A DNA stretch of 64,000 bases from contig CAVOHC010000007.1 of NCBI GenBank assembly GCA_963695645.1, forward strand, positions 124,001-188,000, written 5' to 3'. The notes under the pieces were generated by a model, which was given only the letters and a program-made list of their open reading frames with translations, did not search any database and was not told the origin of the DNA. Shown here piece by piece: positions 24,520-32,762 of this stretch. Source of the stretch: DATBGO01 sp963695645. Lineage in GTDB: Bacteria > Actinomycetota > Actinomycetes > Streptosporangiales > Streptosporangiaceae. How positions within the stretch are numbered: position 1 is the first letter of the stretch; each line of letters starts with the position of its first letter. A program made the position numbers and the translations under genes.

Positions 24520-24654
24520 TCAGCGCCCGCTTAGCCAGCTGGTGGCGGCGAGGAACAGTATCGCTGCCACGGCGAGGCACATCACCGCGATGCGCACGGC
24601 TCTGCGCCCGCGTCGTACGGGAACTGATCGGCCCGTCTGGTCCGTTATGGTCAT
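24520..24654 (-). CDS. Small single-helix membrane protein
   Basis: The 44-residue product has a basic N-terminus (TGRSVPVRRGRRAVRIAV) and one transmembrane helix (MCLAVAAILFLAATSWL). The ATG at 24654 lies five bases after the stop of the upstream membrane protein, so it is the third gene of the PadR operon. Its TGA runs in frame into the Doc toxin relic, so the 3' end may have been reshaped by the event that truncated that gene. The function is unknown. Confidence 0.5.
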   Translation of the reverse strand: MTITDQTGRSVPVRRGRRAVRIAVMCLAVAAILFLAATSWLSGR

Positions 24655-24659
24655 CGGGG

Positions 24660-25592
24660 TTACGCCTCCTGCTGGGTTTCGGAGTTCGGGCTGATCGGGC
24701 CGGGAACTGCCGGTGCGGGTGTGCGGCGGAGCAGGCGGCCGGCCGCGGCGGCGCCGCCCCATCCGATGGTGGCGAGGACCAGGGTGGTGAAGGCCAGCAG
24801 GACCAGGTTGTTGCCGAGCCGGTCGCTGATGGTGCCCCGGAGGGTCCCGCCGCCGTCCTGGTCGAACGGTCCGCCGCCTCCGATCGCGGCGACCGCGATC
24901 GACTTGTACACGAACAGGCCAAGGCTGCCGGTGATGGCGGCGAGCCGGGCGATGCGCTTTCCGACGATCGGGTCACGGCCCCACAGGGTGCCGGCGGCGC
25001 CCACGATGAACGGCACCACGATCACCTGCACCAGCCGGTGCCAGGGCACGGTATTCGGCAGGATCTGGTCGAGGAACGTGAACCCGGACACGGTCAGGAA
25101 GGTCACGGCGATGAACAGGCCGCCGAGCAGACCGGGAATCGCGACACCGGGCCGGCGTACCAGGGCGCTGGCGCCGAGCAGGACACCGATCACGAAGACG
25201 GCCAAAATCGCTCCCGCGATCCAGTCGCCGCCGCCGAGCCGGTAGCGGACCGCCAGTCCGCCGTACAGGCCGACGCTGGCGACCGCGAGAGTGATCACCG
25301 CCCAGACTCCGGCGGCGGCCCGTCCCCAGGGTGGGAGCACAAGTGCGGCACCGGCGCAGCCCAGCGCGAAGCGCATCCGCCGGATGCGGCCGTCGAGATG
25401 GTCCAGCTCGCCGAGCATGGCCTGGCCCCACTCGTGGCGCTCCGGGGACAGCAGGCCGACCGCCCATCGCATCAGCCGCAGCGGCGCGTCCTCGGTGGGT
25501 CCGTCCAGAAACCTCCGCGGGTTACGCCGGTACAAGGCGATCATGATGCCCAGCAGCCCCAGCATAGGGACGAAGAACAGGCCACCGAGCAT
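24660..25592 (-). CDS. Polytopic membrane protein paired with PadR
   Basis: The 310-residue protein has about eight hydrophobic segments. A cytosolic loop near residues 45-75 reads LLSPERHEWGQAMLGELDHL; the pattern R-x-E-W-G-x-A-M-x-x-E-L is typical of actinobacterial membrane proteins encoded next to PadR regulators. The ATG overlaps the TAA of the PadR gene (TAATG), giving translational coupling. No transport or catalytic motif is visible. The operon layout suggests PadR represses its production, as in PadR-controlled membrane stress genes. Confidence 0.8.
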   Translation of the reverse strand: MLGGLFFVPMLGLLGIMIALYRRNPRRFLDGPTEDAPLRLMRWAVGLLSPERHEWGQAMLGELDHLDGRIRRMRFALGCAGAALVLPPWGRAAAGVWAVITLAVASVGLYGGLAVRYRLGGGDWIAGAILAVFVIGVLLGASALVRRPGVAIPGLLGGLFIAVTFLTVSGFTFLDQILPNTVPWHRLVQVIVVPFIVGAAGTLWGRDPIVGKRIARLAAITGSLGLFVYKSIAVAAIGGGGPFDQDGGGTLRGTISDRLGNNLVLLAFTTLVLATIGWGGAAAAGRLLRRTPAPAVPGPISPNSETQQEA

Positions 25593-25907
25593 TACGCCTC
25601 ACTCCAGCGATTGTGCGGGTTCAGGGTCGTCCGGTCTGCGCGGGCGGCGGTCAGCGCTGCCGCAAACTCCCGGCCGGTCAGGGTCAGTCGGTACAGATGC
25701 CGGGGCGGCCAGGCTGCCCAGGCCCGGCTCCCAGGAGGTCTCCAGCAGGCCACGGTCGGCGAGCCGGACCAGGATCGGATACAGCGAACCCGACTTAAGG
25801 TGCACCTCGGTGGCCAGGTCGTAGCCGTACCGCCACCGGGCCGGATCGGCGGCCAGCGCCCGCAAGACGTTGATCGTCTGCGCCGACGGGGGACGGTTCC
25901 GCTGCAT
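25592..25907 (-). pseudogene. PadR-family regulator, single frameshift
   Basis: The gene begins with ATG 25907 and reads a PadR winged helix: QTINVLRALAADPARWRYGY, DLATEVHLKSGSLYPILVRL, RGLLETSWEP. In frame it then loses the wing. A shift of one base between about 25705 and 25730 restores it (AAWPPRHLYRLTLTGREFAA) and leads to TAA at 25592-25594, which overlaps the start of the membrane gene. That perfect coupling implies the intact form is about 104 residues and that the indel is very recent or a base error. As written, the regulator would be defective. Confidence 0.75.
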
Positions 25908-26030
25908 GAACGGTAACTCTACTCATATAGCTGTAGCGGTCAATATGCCCGCAGCGGGTCGGCCCTCCCGGAGAGGATCAAGGTCGGCCATGCTCTCATC
26001 CGCCCGGCGCTCCTCTCCTAGGCTGGGCTG

Positions 26031-26531
26031 ATGAACCCGATCGCCGTCACGGCAGTCCAGGCGATGGTGGCGCCGGTGGTGCTTATCACGACGGCTGCGA
26101 TCCTGTCCGGTGCCCTGCTGACGATGTACAGCTCGGTCAACGACCGCATGCGTGCCATGGATGGTGAGCGCCTGGACATCTTGACCAGCGCCGCCGGGAC
26201 GCTGCTGTCAGCCGCCGAGGTGCCACCGGCTGGCCGGGAACGGCTGACCCAGCTCGATACCCAGCTGCCCATGCTCTTGCGCCGTCATCGCCTGCTGCAT
26301 AATGCCGTTCTTCTCATCTATGCCGGCGTGGCCGTGCTGGTGCTCAGCGTGATCGCCATCGGCATCGCCGTGACGGACAGGTCCGGAGCGGCAGGGACTG
26401 CCGCCCTGGCTCTGGTTCTGGCCGGGACCGTGACGCTGCTCGGCGGGCTCTTGTTCGCCGCACGATCGATCATGATCTCCATGGACGCGATCGACTACGA
26501 AGTGCGGCGCACCCTGTCACTCGAGTCCTGA
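26031..26531 (+). CDS. DUF2721 family membrane protein
   Basis: The 166-residue protein opens with the DUF2721 pattern (VTAVQAMVAPVVLITTAAIL, SSVNDRMRAMDGE), a helical hairpin in the middle (LPMLLRRHRLLHNAVLLIYA) and two or three more transmembrane helices. The function of this family is unknown. It is a single gene, divergent from the PadR operon across about 120 bases. Confidence 0.88.
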   Translation: MNPIAVTAVQAMVAPVVLITTAAILSGALLTMYSSVNDRMRAMDGERLDILTSAAGTLLSAAEVPPAGRERLTQLDTQLPMLLRRHRLLHNAVLLIYAGVAVLVLSVIAIGIAVTDRSGAAGTAALALVLAGTVTLLGGLLFAARSIMISMDAIDYEVRRTLSLES

Positions 26532-26884
26532 TCACGGCGCCTGCCGGGTGGCATGGCCAGGCGGGACAGGGACCAGCGCCGACTGCGAGGGTAACGCTGA
26601 ACTATCAGCGTGGCCAGAGCCGTGCAGAACGACTGTTAGCGCTTTTACCGCTTTCCCAGTGGCTCGGACAGGGGCGGGGAGAACGTGGCATCAGGATGAG
26701 AATCATGCCAAATCCGCTCCAACCGCTATCCAGCTCCCATGTCAACCGCCACCGGGACTGACGCGTCAAACAAGCGGCGCGAGCAGCGGGGCGTACTGCC
26801 GTCGCGGCGAGAGTCGGCATGTGGGCGTTATCTGGCCTATATCGCGCTGCAGCATGTCCGTTACCAGCCTCACTAGGAGGGATC
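26532..26884. other. Intergenic stretch with one hairpin
   Basis: CGCTGA-ACTA-TCAGCG at 26595-26610 is a perfect six-pair hairpin about 65 bases past the DUF2721 stop and may terminate that transcript. I see nothing else until AGGAGG before the secreted protein at 26885. Confidence 0.4.
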
Positions 26885-27451
26885 ATGCAGCTCAGGATGA
26901 AGCTCGCCGCAGTGGCCGTTGCGGGCGCTGCCTCGGTGGCGCTTGCGGGGGCACCCGCGCTGGCGAGCAGTCAGGCAAGCGCCAGCAAGGCCATCACCGG
27001 CCCGGAGATCATCGCCGGGGCGGTGCACGGCAAGGAGGCACTCGCTAACGCTCCCATCGTCCCGCTGCGGCTGCTGGGCCTGGTGAACACCCGCTCGGTC
27101 GTCAACCTGGGCGGCAGCGGCCCGCACAAAGGCAGCGTCAAGACGCTCCCCACCCGGGCTGGGAACCTCACCGTGAAGGTCACCGCCAAGCCGCACAACA
27201 GCCAGTCACTCAACAACAGAACATGCCGGTTCTCGTTCACCACGGACATTTCGCTCACCGTCGTGGGCAGCAAGAGCACCGGCGCGTTCGCCGGTGCCTC
27301 CGGGCCCGGCGCGGTGCAGGTCTCCTTCGCGGCCACGGCGCCGAGGTCCAAGTCCGGGCCGAAGAAGGGCCAGTGCAACTTCAACGGCCAGCCAAGAACG
27401 AAGGGCGCGGTCGCGCGCTTCCTGGGCAGCCTGGTGCTCACGGTCAGATAG
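26885..27451 (+). CDS. Small secreted protein, unknown function
   Basis: The 188-residue product starts at ATG 26885 behind AGGAGGG. A cleavable signal peptide covers residues 1-28 (KLAAVAVAGAASVALAGAPALA-S; cut after ALA). The mature part is basic and beta-rich, with only two cysteines (NRTCRFSFTT and KGQCNFNG), which could form one disulfide. It ends in VARFLGSLVLTVR. I recognise no family; similar short secreted proteins are common in streptomycete-like actinobacteria. A strong hairpin follows. Confidence 0.75.
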   Translation: MQLRMKLAAVAVAGAASVALAGAPALASSQASASKAITGPEIIAGAVHGKEALANAPIVPLRLLGLVNTRSVVNLGGSGPHKGSVKTLPTRAGNLTVKVTAKPHNSQSLNNRTCRFSFTTDISLTVVGSKSTGAFAGASGPGAVQVSFAATAPRSKSGPKKGQCNFNGQPRTKGAVARFLGSLVLTVR

Positions 27452-27480
27452 CCATCATCGGCTGACGCCAATCCGGCGAC

Positions 27481-27520
27481 GGGCCAGGCTCCCTCGGCGA
27501 CCCGGGACGGGGCCTGGCCC
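27481..27520 (+). terminator. Nine-pair stem-loop between convergent genes
   Basis: GGGCCAGGC at 27481-27489 pairs perfectly with GCCTGGCCC at 27512-27520. It sits 30 bases after the secreted protein stop and before the end of the convergent GAP gene, so it may serve both strands. Confidence 0.55.
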
Positions 27521-27684
27521 GCAACTCCCTCGAGCACAACTACATTGCGCTGTGCCGCACGGTATTAGCTTCCCTACGGCCCTTGCGCCGGACGGGCTCA
27601 CAGGCCGGGCTGTCGGCGGACGATGACCATGGCACCAGCTGGCTGCTGTGCTGAGTGATCGCGCGCTTCGCCGCGGTGGCCGCG

Positions 27685-28341
27685 TCAAGTGACGATGTAG
27701 TAGATGCTGTTCGCGACCAGCCAGAAGCCGAGTACCAGGGACACGATGATGATGACCTGGTCGGTATGGGTATCGATCCAGTGCCGCATCCGGGTGAGGA
27801 ACTCCTGCGCTGGCTGGGGGCGGAAGCCGGCGTAGATCTCCATGGCGAGGATCGCGGATGTGGCAATGACGCTGAACACCACGAGCGCAAGGTAGCTCTC
27901 CCAGGACGAGAGCTTCGCCTCGACGATGACCGAGACCCCCGCGGCGACTAGTCCCCACGGCTGGGTGAGCGGGCCGAGCCCGATGGCGAACCACGGCGTC
28001 ATGTTGTCGATATGCGTCTGCCACTTAGGGGGCTTCTTCGGCGGTTTCGGCTTGCCCAGCTTCCGGTAGTACCGGATCGCGATCACCAGCAGCCCGGCGC
28101 CGATGGCGAGCTTGGCGGCGAGTGCAGCCAGCGAGGGAGCCGTGCTGGGCTTCGGAGGCTTGTTCTGGGTGAGGAGGACGGTGCACGCGATCACGATCGC
28201 GAGCGACAGGAGCCAGCCGAAGATGAACGCGGCGCCCTTCCGCACGCCGCCCTTCGACGCGAGGACCAGGATGAACGTGGTGAGCGGGATCGGTTCGAGC
28301 GTGATCGCCAAGCCGATGAGAACGAGGCTGAGGACAATCAT
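27685..28341 (-). CDS. GAP-family membrane protein (Sap-like)
   Basis: The 218-residue protein has six hydrophobic segments in the pattern of the GAP/Sap family (LysE-like fold; in mycobacteria Sap helps export sulfolipid or other glycolipids). The first helix carries LAITLEPIPLTTFILVLAS with the conserved Glu-Pro, the middle has GLGPLTQPWGLVAAG, and a long basic loop (RKLGKPKPPKKPPKW) links the halves. It probably exports a lipid or small metabolite. It stands alone. Confidence 0.85.
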   Translation of the reverse strand: MIVLSLVLIGLAITLEPIPLTTFILVLASKGGVRKGAAFIFGWLLSLAIVIACTVLLTQNKPPKPSTAPSLAALAAKLAIGAGLLVIAIRYYRKLGKPKPPKKPPKWQTHIDNMTPWFAIGLGPLTQPWGLVAAGVSVIVEAKLSSWESYLALVVFSVIATSAILAMEIYAGFRPQPAQEFLTRMRHWIDTHTDQVIIIVSLVLGFWLVANSIYYIVT

Positions 28342-28437
28342 GTGCGTCCCGATCTGCTGGCCAGCTTCAGCATCCTGGTGACCTCGATTCTGGCGCGGTG
28401 GTTGTCACGTTGGGAACCATCTGTCCGACCTGGCGCA

Positions 28438-29091
28438 TCAGCCGGCCATCTCGGATGGGCGCAGCGCGCGCTGGATGAAGGACGCCGCCTGCGGCTGCCA
28501 GAGCTGCCAGAGGACGGCGAGCTGCTCCACTGGGTCGTCGTGCCAGTCGACCCGCAGGTCGGTCGACGGCCAGGGCATCGACTCGGCGATGATCATCCCG
28601 GCCGACCGTACTGAGGTGACCTCGCCACCCGCGTCCAGGCCGGCCCGCAGTGCAGCGATGAGCCGGTCGCCGAGGCTGTCGCCGGGCCGGCTGTCGAAGG
28701 CAGCGAGCATCGCGGCGGGTACGCCCCGGTCGGCCAGCAGGTTGCCGGCGGCGGCGGCGCCGGTGGCGTGAATGTGGGTTGCCTCGCCGAGCACGAGATC
28801 GCCGGAGTAGGCGGCCGAGCCGCCGACCGCGTCTATGACCGCGAGCTGCCGGTATCCGACGTCGGCTGTGCGGTCGGCGAGCGCCGCGAGCGCGTTGCCC
28901 GCGGTCAGGCCGCCGGACATCGCATCGAGCAGCGCCTCGCGCAGCCGCGGGTCGGTCGTGCTCTGGCTGCACACCGCGCCGGTGCCTGCGCGGACCGCCG
29001 CGCACCGCGCGGCCACCGCCATACTGGCGGAGGCGATGACGGCGCCGACCGCGCCCGTGCGTTCGCAGCGGCCCACCAGTGAGAACGTCAT
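28438..29091 (-). CDS. DUF1028 family protein (Ntn-hydrolase-like)
   Basis: The 217-residue protein starts at ATG 29091, which overlaps the RidA stop. It reads FSLVGRCERTGAVGAVIAS, CAAVRAGTGAVCSQSTTDPR, LDAMSGGLTAGNALAAL and YSGDLVLGEATHIHATG, all typical of DUF1028. These proteins have an Ntn-hydrolase-like fold and are found beside RidA and amide-degrading enzymes, so they are thought to act on amidated intermediates. It is the third gene of an operon with an HpaB-like hydroxylase and RidA. Confidence 0.9.
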   Translation of the reverse strand: MTFSLVGRCERTGAVGAVIASASMAVAARCAAVRAGTGAVCSQSTTDPRLREALLDAMSGGLTAGNALAALADRTADVGYRQLAVIDAVGGSAAYSGDLVLGEATHIHATGAAAAGNLLADRGVPAAMLAAFDSRPGDSLGDRLIAALRAGLDAGGEVTSVRSAGMIIAESMPWPSTDLRVDWHDDPVEQLAVLWQLWQPQAASFIQRALRPSEMAG

Positions 29092-29516
29092 GGTCTCACC
29101 GCCACCACAGTGACCTCGACGAGCCATTCGGGCCGGGCGAGCGCGGCCACGACCAGGCCGGTGAACACCGGGTAGACGCCTTTAAGCCGCTGTCCGAGCA
29201 CGCGGTAGACCGGCTCGCGGTGGCGGATGTCGGTGAGATAGACGGTGCAGGTCACTACGTGCTCGACGAGCGCGCCGGCCTCCGCGAGCAGCGTCTCGAT
29301 GTTCGTCATCACCTGCTGGGCTTGCGCGGCGGGGTTCCCGGTGTGGACGCTCTTGCCGGTATCCAGATCCTGCGGCACCTGACCGCGCAGGTAGATGGTG
29401 CCGCCGGCGACCACCGCCTGGCACAGGTCGTTGTCGAGCCGCTGCTCCGGATAGCTGTCGGCGGTATTGAACGGCCGGATCCGCAGGTGACCGCCGACGA
29501 TGATCGGTTCCCTCAT
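29088..29516 (-). CDS. RidA (YjgF/YER057c/UK114) family protein
   Basis: The 142-residue protein has the RidA pattern: AVVAGGTIYLRGQVPQDL, QAQQVMTNIETLLAEAG and VTCTVYLTDI. Housekeeping RidA hydrolyses reactive 2-aminoacrylate. The arginine that binds the substrate carboxylate in RidA (normally in the C-terminal PxRxxV region) is not obvious here (ARPEWLVEVTVVAV has a shifted Arg), so it may handle another enamine or imine. Both ends overlap neighbours by four bases, with the hydroxylase before it and DUF1028 after it. Confidence 0.9.
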   Translation of the reverse strand: MREPIIVGGHLRIRPFNTADSYPEQRLDNDLCQAVVAGGTIYLRGQVPQDLDTGKSVHTGNPAAQAQQVMTNIETLLAEAGALVEHVVTCTVYLTDIRHREPVYRVLGQRLKGVYPVFTGLVVAALARPEWLVEVTVVAVRP

Positions 29517-30964
29517 TTGCGCACCGCGTCCGCGACGCCGGAGTACCTGGCCACCATGTCGAGCGGGCCGCTGAAGTCGTAGTTGTTGTAGACGGCGAGC
29601 AGGTGCGAGAACGGTGGCGACTGCGCGAAAAGCTGGAACGTCAGCCGGTGGCCGGCGTAGTCGGAGTTGAGCAGGTCACGGGCCAGCGCGAACAGCTTGC
29701 GTCGTTCTTCGGCGGGGATCTCCCCGATCGTGAAGTACTTCCGCAGCCAGTCGCCGGCGCCGGGGCTGTCGAACATGGCCTTGCTCGGCATCAGGCTTAC
29801 CTGGCACCCGCACAGGTCGCGCACGATGTGCATGATCGACGGCAGCTGGGTGGACGCGAAGACCCGGCCGGCGTACATCATCGGCTGGTTGGGCATCAGC
29901 AGGCCGCCCGGGCTGGGCTCGGCTAGCTCGATCGCCGCGGTCAGGTGCGCGTTGATGCCCTCGCGGTAGCACGCGATCTGCGCAATCTTCTCCCGCACGC
30001 CCTGGTGCATGGTGACTCCGGTCGACCTGGCGCTGGCATAAGCGACACCGAGGAGGAAGCTCGCGAAGCGAGCGTAGCGCTGCACGTAAGGGAAGATGCT
30101 GTACCGGTGCAGGGTCGCGCGGATAAACGCGGCCGCCTTGGTGTGCCGGTAGAAGAAGACGTTCTCCCAGGGAATCTCCACGTCATCAAAGACGATCATC
30201 GTGTCGATCTCGTCGTACCGGCTCGTCAGCGGATAATCATCGGGGGCGTGCCGGCCATTGAAGGCGGACCGGCAGATGTGCCTGATGCCCGGAGCGCCCA
30301 TGTCGGCGAGGAACCCGAGCGCGTAGTCGCTGAGGACCTCGTTGTTCCACTCGCCGATGGTCGGCTTGACGAACGCCTGGTTGGCGTAGGCGGCCGCGGT
30401 CTCGAACTTGGCGCCGCGCACCACGATGCCGTTGTCGGTCTCGCGGACGACGTGCAGCAGCACGTCGGGGTCCTGGTCCTGCGGCCGCAGGGAGCGGTCG
30501 CCCTTCGGGTCGGTGTTGGCCGAGACGTGGAACGGGTCGAGGAGCTGCGCGCGCCGGACGTGCTCGGCGATGTTCGCGGAGAACGCCGGGTTGATCTCGT
30601 TAAGCACACTCTGCCCGTCGAACAGTGACCACATCTCGCCGACCGTCTCGTCGCCCACGCGGGTGACCACTCCGCCAGCGTCGTCGAGGATGGCGTCGAC
30701 CGACGACCGCTTGGCCCGCCAGTCTTCGCGGCTGCCCGGCGGACGCGAGGTGGTAGCGCAGCGCTCACCCGATGCCTCGTCGGCGTAGGTCAGCAGGTCC
30801 CTGGTGCCGTCCTGGTGAGCAAGGTCATAGATTCCGGCGCGCACTCTCACGATCGGCGCGAACGCCGGGTGCGTGGGCACGTCCGTGACCCGCTCACCGT
30901 CGATCCACACTTCCCGACCGTCGCGGACCGACTCGATGTAGTCGTTGCCGGTTCGCAGCACCAT
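29513..30964 (-). CDS. 4-hydroxyphenylacetate 3-hydroxylase (HpaB/PvcC) family monooxygenase
   Basis: This 483-residue FADH2-dependent aromatic hydroxylase has the N-terminal domain (LRTGNDYIESVRDGREVWI, VPTHPAFAPIV), an acyl-CoA-dehydrogenase-like core (FDDVEIPWENVFFYRHT) and a C-terminal helical bundle (GDWLRKYFTIGEIPAEERRK, ARDLLNSDYAGHR). Members ortho-hydroxylate phenols and need a separate flavin reductase; none is encoded nearby. ATG 30964 begins the conserved part. It is the first gene of an operon with RidA and DUF1028, which suggests degradation of a nitrogen-containing aromatic. A divergent XRE-cupin regulator lies upstream. Confidence 0.92.
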   Translation of the reverse strand: MVLRTGNDYIESVRDGREVWIDGERVTDVPTHPAFAPIVRVRAGIYDLAHQDGTRDLLTYADEASGERCATTSRPPGSREDWRAKRSSVDAILDDAGGVVTRVGDETVGEMWSLFDGQSVLNEINPAFSANIAEHVRRAQLLDPFHVSANTDPKGDRSLRPQDQDPDVLLHVVRETDNGIVVRGAKFETAAAYANQAFVKPTIGEWNNEVLSDYALGFLADMGAPGIRHICRSAFNGRHAPDDYPLTSRYDEIDTMIVFDDVEIPWENVFFYRHTKAAAFIRATLHRYSIFPYVQRYARFASFLLGVAYASARSTGVTMHQGVREKIAQIACYREGINAHLTAAIELAEPSPGGLLMPNQPMMYAGRVFASTQLPSIMHIVRDLCGCQVSLMPSKAMFDSPGAGDWLRKYFTIGEIPAEERRKLFALARDLLNSDYAGHRLTFQLFAQSPPFSHLLAVYNNYDFSGPLDMVARYSGVADAVRK

Positions 30965-31023
30965 TCGTTCCTTCGCTTTCGGTGGGCCGGTCAGTCCCGC
31001 GCAGCGCCCTGGGTCAGGTCGCG

Positions 31024-31051
31024 TACCAGCATAATGGACCATTGGTATAGT
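31024..31051. promoter_or_regulatory. Dyad and -10-like element between hydroxylase operon and XRE-cupin gene
   Basis: AATGG-A-CCATT at 31033-31043 is a perfect inverted repeat. It is flanked by TACCA at 31024 and TGGTA at 31043. TATAGT at 31046-31051 lies nine bases before the XRE-cupin ATG, which suggests a leaderless or nearly leaderless transcript. The XRE-cupin protein is the natural candidate to bind the dyad and control both directions. Confidence 0.5.
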
Positions 31052-31059
31052 TCACCAGC

Positions 31060-31650
31060 ATGGCGAACGAATCTCCAGAACGGGCGTTCGGGGAAGTGGG
31101 CGAGGTCCTCGCGGCGAATCTTCATCGCTTCCGCACCGCCCGCCGGATGTCGCTCGCCACCCTCGCGGCTCGCGCTGACCTGGCCAAGGCCACGCTGGCG
31201 AACCTGGAGCAGGGTCGCGGCAACCCGACGATCGAGACGCTGTGGTCGCTAGCCCTGGGCCTGGGCGTGGCCTTCAGCGACCTGCTTGAGGACCGGCGCG
31301 AGACCACCACCGCGGTCGTCAGGGCCCAGCAGGGCATGCGAGTGCGCGGGTCCACGCCCGGAGGCAAGCTCGACCTGCGGCTGCTGGACCGGATCGAGCG
31401 CGGCGGCCTGGTCGAGATCTTCGACATGTTCCTGCCGGCCGAGACCGAGCATCCTGGAGGCCCGCACGGGAGCGGCGTCGTCGAGCGGGTGATCGTCCAC
31501 CAGGGGAGGATCACGGTCGGCCCGGCCAGCGACCCGCTCACGCTCGGCCCGGGCGACTATGCCCGGTACAACGGCGACGGTCCCCATATCTACCGCTCGG
31601 GCGACGAGGACTGTCACGGGGTCCTGCTGGTCGGCTACCCCTCCTCGTGA
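31060..31650 (+). CDS. XRE-family regulator with C-terminal cupin domain
   Basis: The 196-residue protein has a Cro/CI helix-turn-helix at residues 15-70 (ANLHRFRTARRMSLATLAAR, LAKATLANLEQGRGNPTIET). It is followed by a cupin barrel (GPHGSGVVERVIVHQGRI, GDYARYNGDGPHIYRSG) that normally binds a small effector. It is divergent from the HpaB-RidA-DUF1028 operon, the standard layout for a catabolic regulator; the effector is probably the pathway substrate. A seven-pair hairpin follows. Confidence 0.93.
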   Translation: MANESPERAFGEVGEVLAANLHRFRTARRMSLATLAARADLAKATLANLEQGRGNPTIETLWSLALGLGVAFSDLLEDRRETTTAVVRAQQGMRVRGSTPGGKLDLRLLDRIERGGLVEIFDMFLPAETEHPGGPHGSGVVERVIVHQGRITVGPASDPLTLGPGDYARYNGDGPHIYRSGDEDCHGVLLVGYPSS

Positions 31651-31654
31651 GCCG

Positions 31655-31674
31655 AGCGCCGGAGCCGCGGCGCT
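31655..31674 (+). terminator. Stem-loop after XRE-cupin gene
   Basis: AGCGCCG at 31655-31661 pairs with CGGCGCT at 31668-31674 across six bases, starting five bases after the stop. Confidence 0.5.
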
Positions 31675-31765
31675 GCGAGTTGAGAGGAGTGCCGCGGTCC
31701 CCGAGTCCATGGGACAGCCGCAGCCTCAAGTCACCCATCCAAGATCACGAAGGTGCAGGCTAGCC

Positions 31766-32647
31766 TCACCCGTATGCCGCCAGGTTGACTTCGGCATACG
31801 CGATCCTGGTGATTTCGTGGCTCAGCGACGGCTCGGGGCGCTCAAAGTGTCTTTCGAAGGCTTTCACCGCGTCGGTGACATTCGGCGCTTTCTTCAGGAG
31901 CGAGAAGCCAAATTTAGGGTACTTGGTCAGCTCATACCAGATAAAGTCGAGCTGCGGGCGCAGTCGCAGCGGAGGGGGCTGATGGGGCAGGGCAGCGGCA
32001 TACCAGACCAAGTTGTCCATGGGAGTCTTATTCCATCGCGCGCCGGTCCACTGGGCGATTCCCATTCCGCACGGGTGGCACTTTCCTAATTCTTTTGCCG
32101 TCGGATTATCTCTTGATTCTAGATCAAGATTGCCAACGACGCCGGCCGCCTGGTAGCTGGTCAGGCCCTTCTTCACGAAAAAGGCATAGACGGCCTTATC
32201 GTTCGGAAACGGCTTCAGCGGCGGAGTTGAATTAGCCAGGCCAGTCATGGCTCTCGCGCAAGAAACCTGGATAATCTTCATATCGGCTTTGGCCTGCGCG
32301 ATGTCACGGGCCGGGACATTCGCCTCAGGAAGCGCCGCGATGAATCTCATCGCCTGATCTAGCGCCCGGTTCCTGCCGAATCGGCCAGCTCTGGCGGCTT
32401 GAGCCGCGGCCGCGCGTTCCGCACCCGCGGCCGCGTATGTCGCATCGTCGTAGCTTTCATACCAGGATCGGCATGCACGAAGAACGGTAACAGGGCCGGC
32501 TACTCGTGGCACTGCTGCCGCGGGCGCTGCGGAACTAACGGCAACGGCCGTCGCCACACTGAGCGGGAACACGAAATACAATAATCGCCGGAGTCGAGCC
32601 GGATCAATGTTCCCCAGTCCACGCAAATCCTTCTCAAAGCATTTCAT
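31766..32647 (-). CDS. Secreted protein with phage-tail lysozyme (PF18013-like) domain
   Basis: The 293-residue protein has a signal peptide (LYFVFPLSVATAVAVSSA, then APAAAVP). A helical region of about 90 residues with two cysteines follows, then from residue 150 a domain that reads like phage tail lysozyme: VYAFFVKKGLTSYQAAGVVG, NLDLESRDNPTA, GMGIAQWTGARW, QLDFIWYELTKYPKFGFSLL, VTDAVKAFERHFERP. The Glu in DLES and the GIAQW motif fit the catalytic centre. It probably cleaves peptidoglycan outside the cell. Codon use is visibly less GC-rich than its neighbours, which suggests a phage or transferred origin. Confidence 0.8.
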   Translation of the reverse strand: MKCFEKDLRGLGNIDPARLRRLLYFVFPLSVATAVAVSSAAPAAAVPRVAGPVTVLRACRSWYESYDDATYAAAGAERAAAAQAARAGRFGRNRALDQAMRFIAALPEANVPARDIAQAKADMKIIQVSCARAMTGLANSTPPLKPFPNDKAVYAFFVKKGLTSYQAAGVVGNLDLESRDNPTAKELGKCHPCGMGIAQWTGARWNKTPMDNLVWYAAALPHQPPPLRLRPQLDFIWYELTKYPKFGFSLLKKAPNVTDAVKAFERHFERPEPSLSHEITRIAYAEVNLAAYG

Positions 32648-32762
32648 GGCGATTCCTTTACATGCTCGGCGGTATTGGATTGCCGCCAGTAGGCAGCACA
32701 GACTGTCATAGAACCCTTACGAGTCGCAAGGACACAGGCCGCTCCGGGGCTCACCGCGCCGG

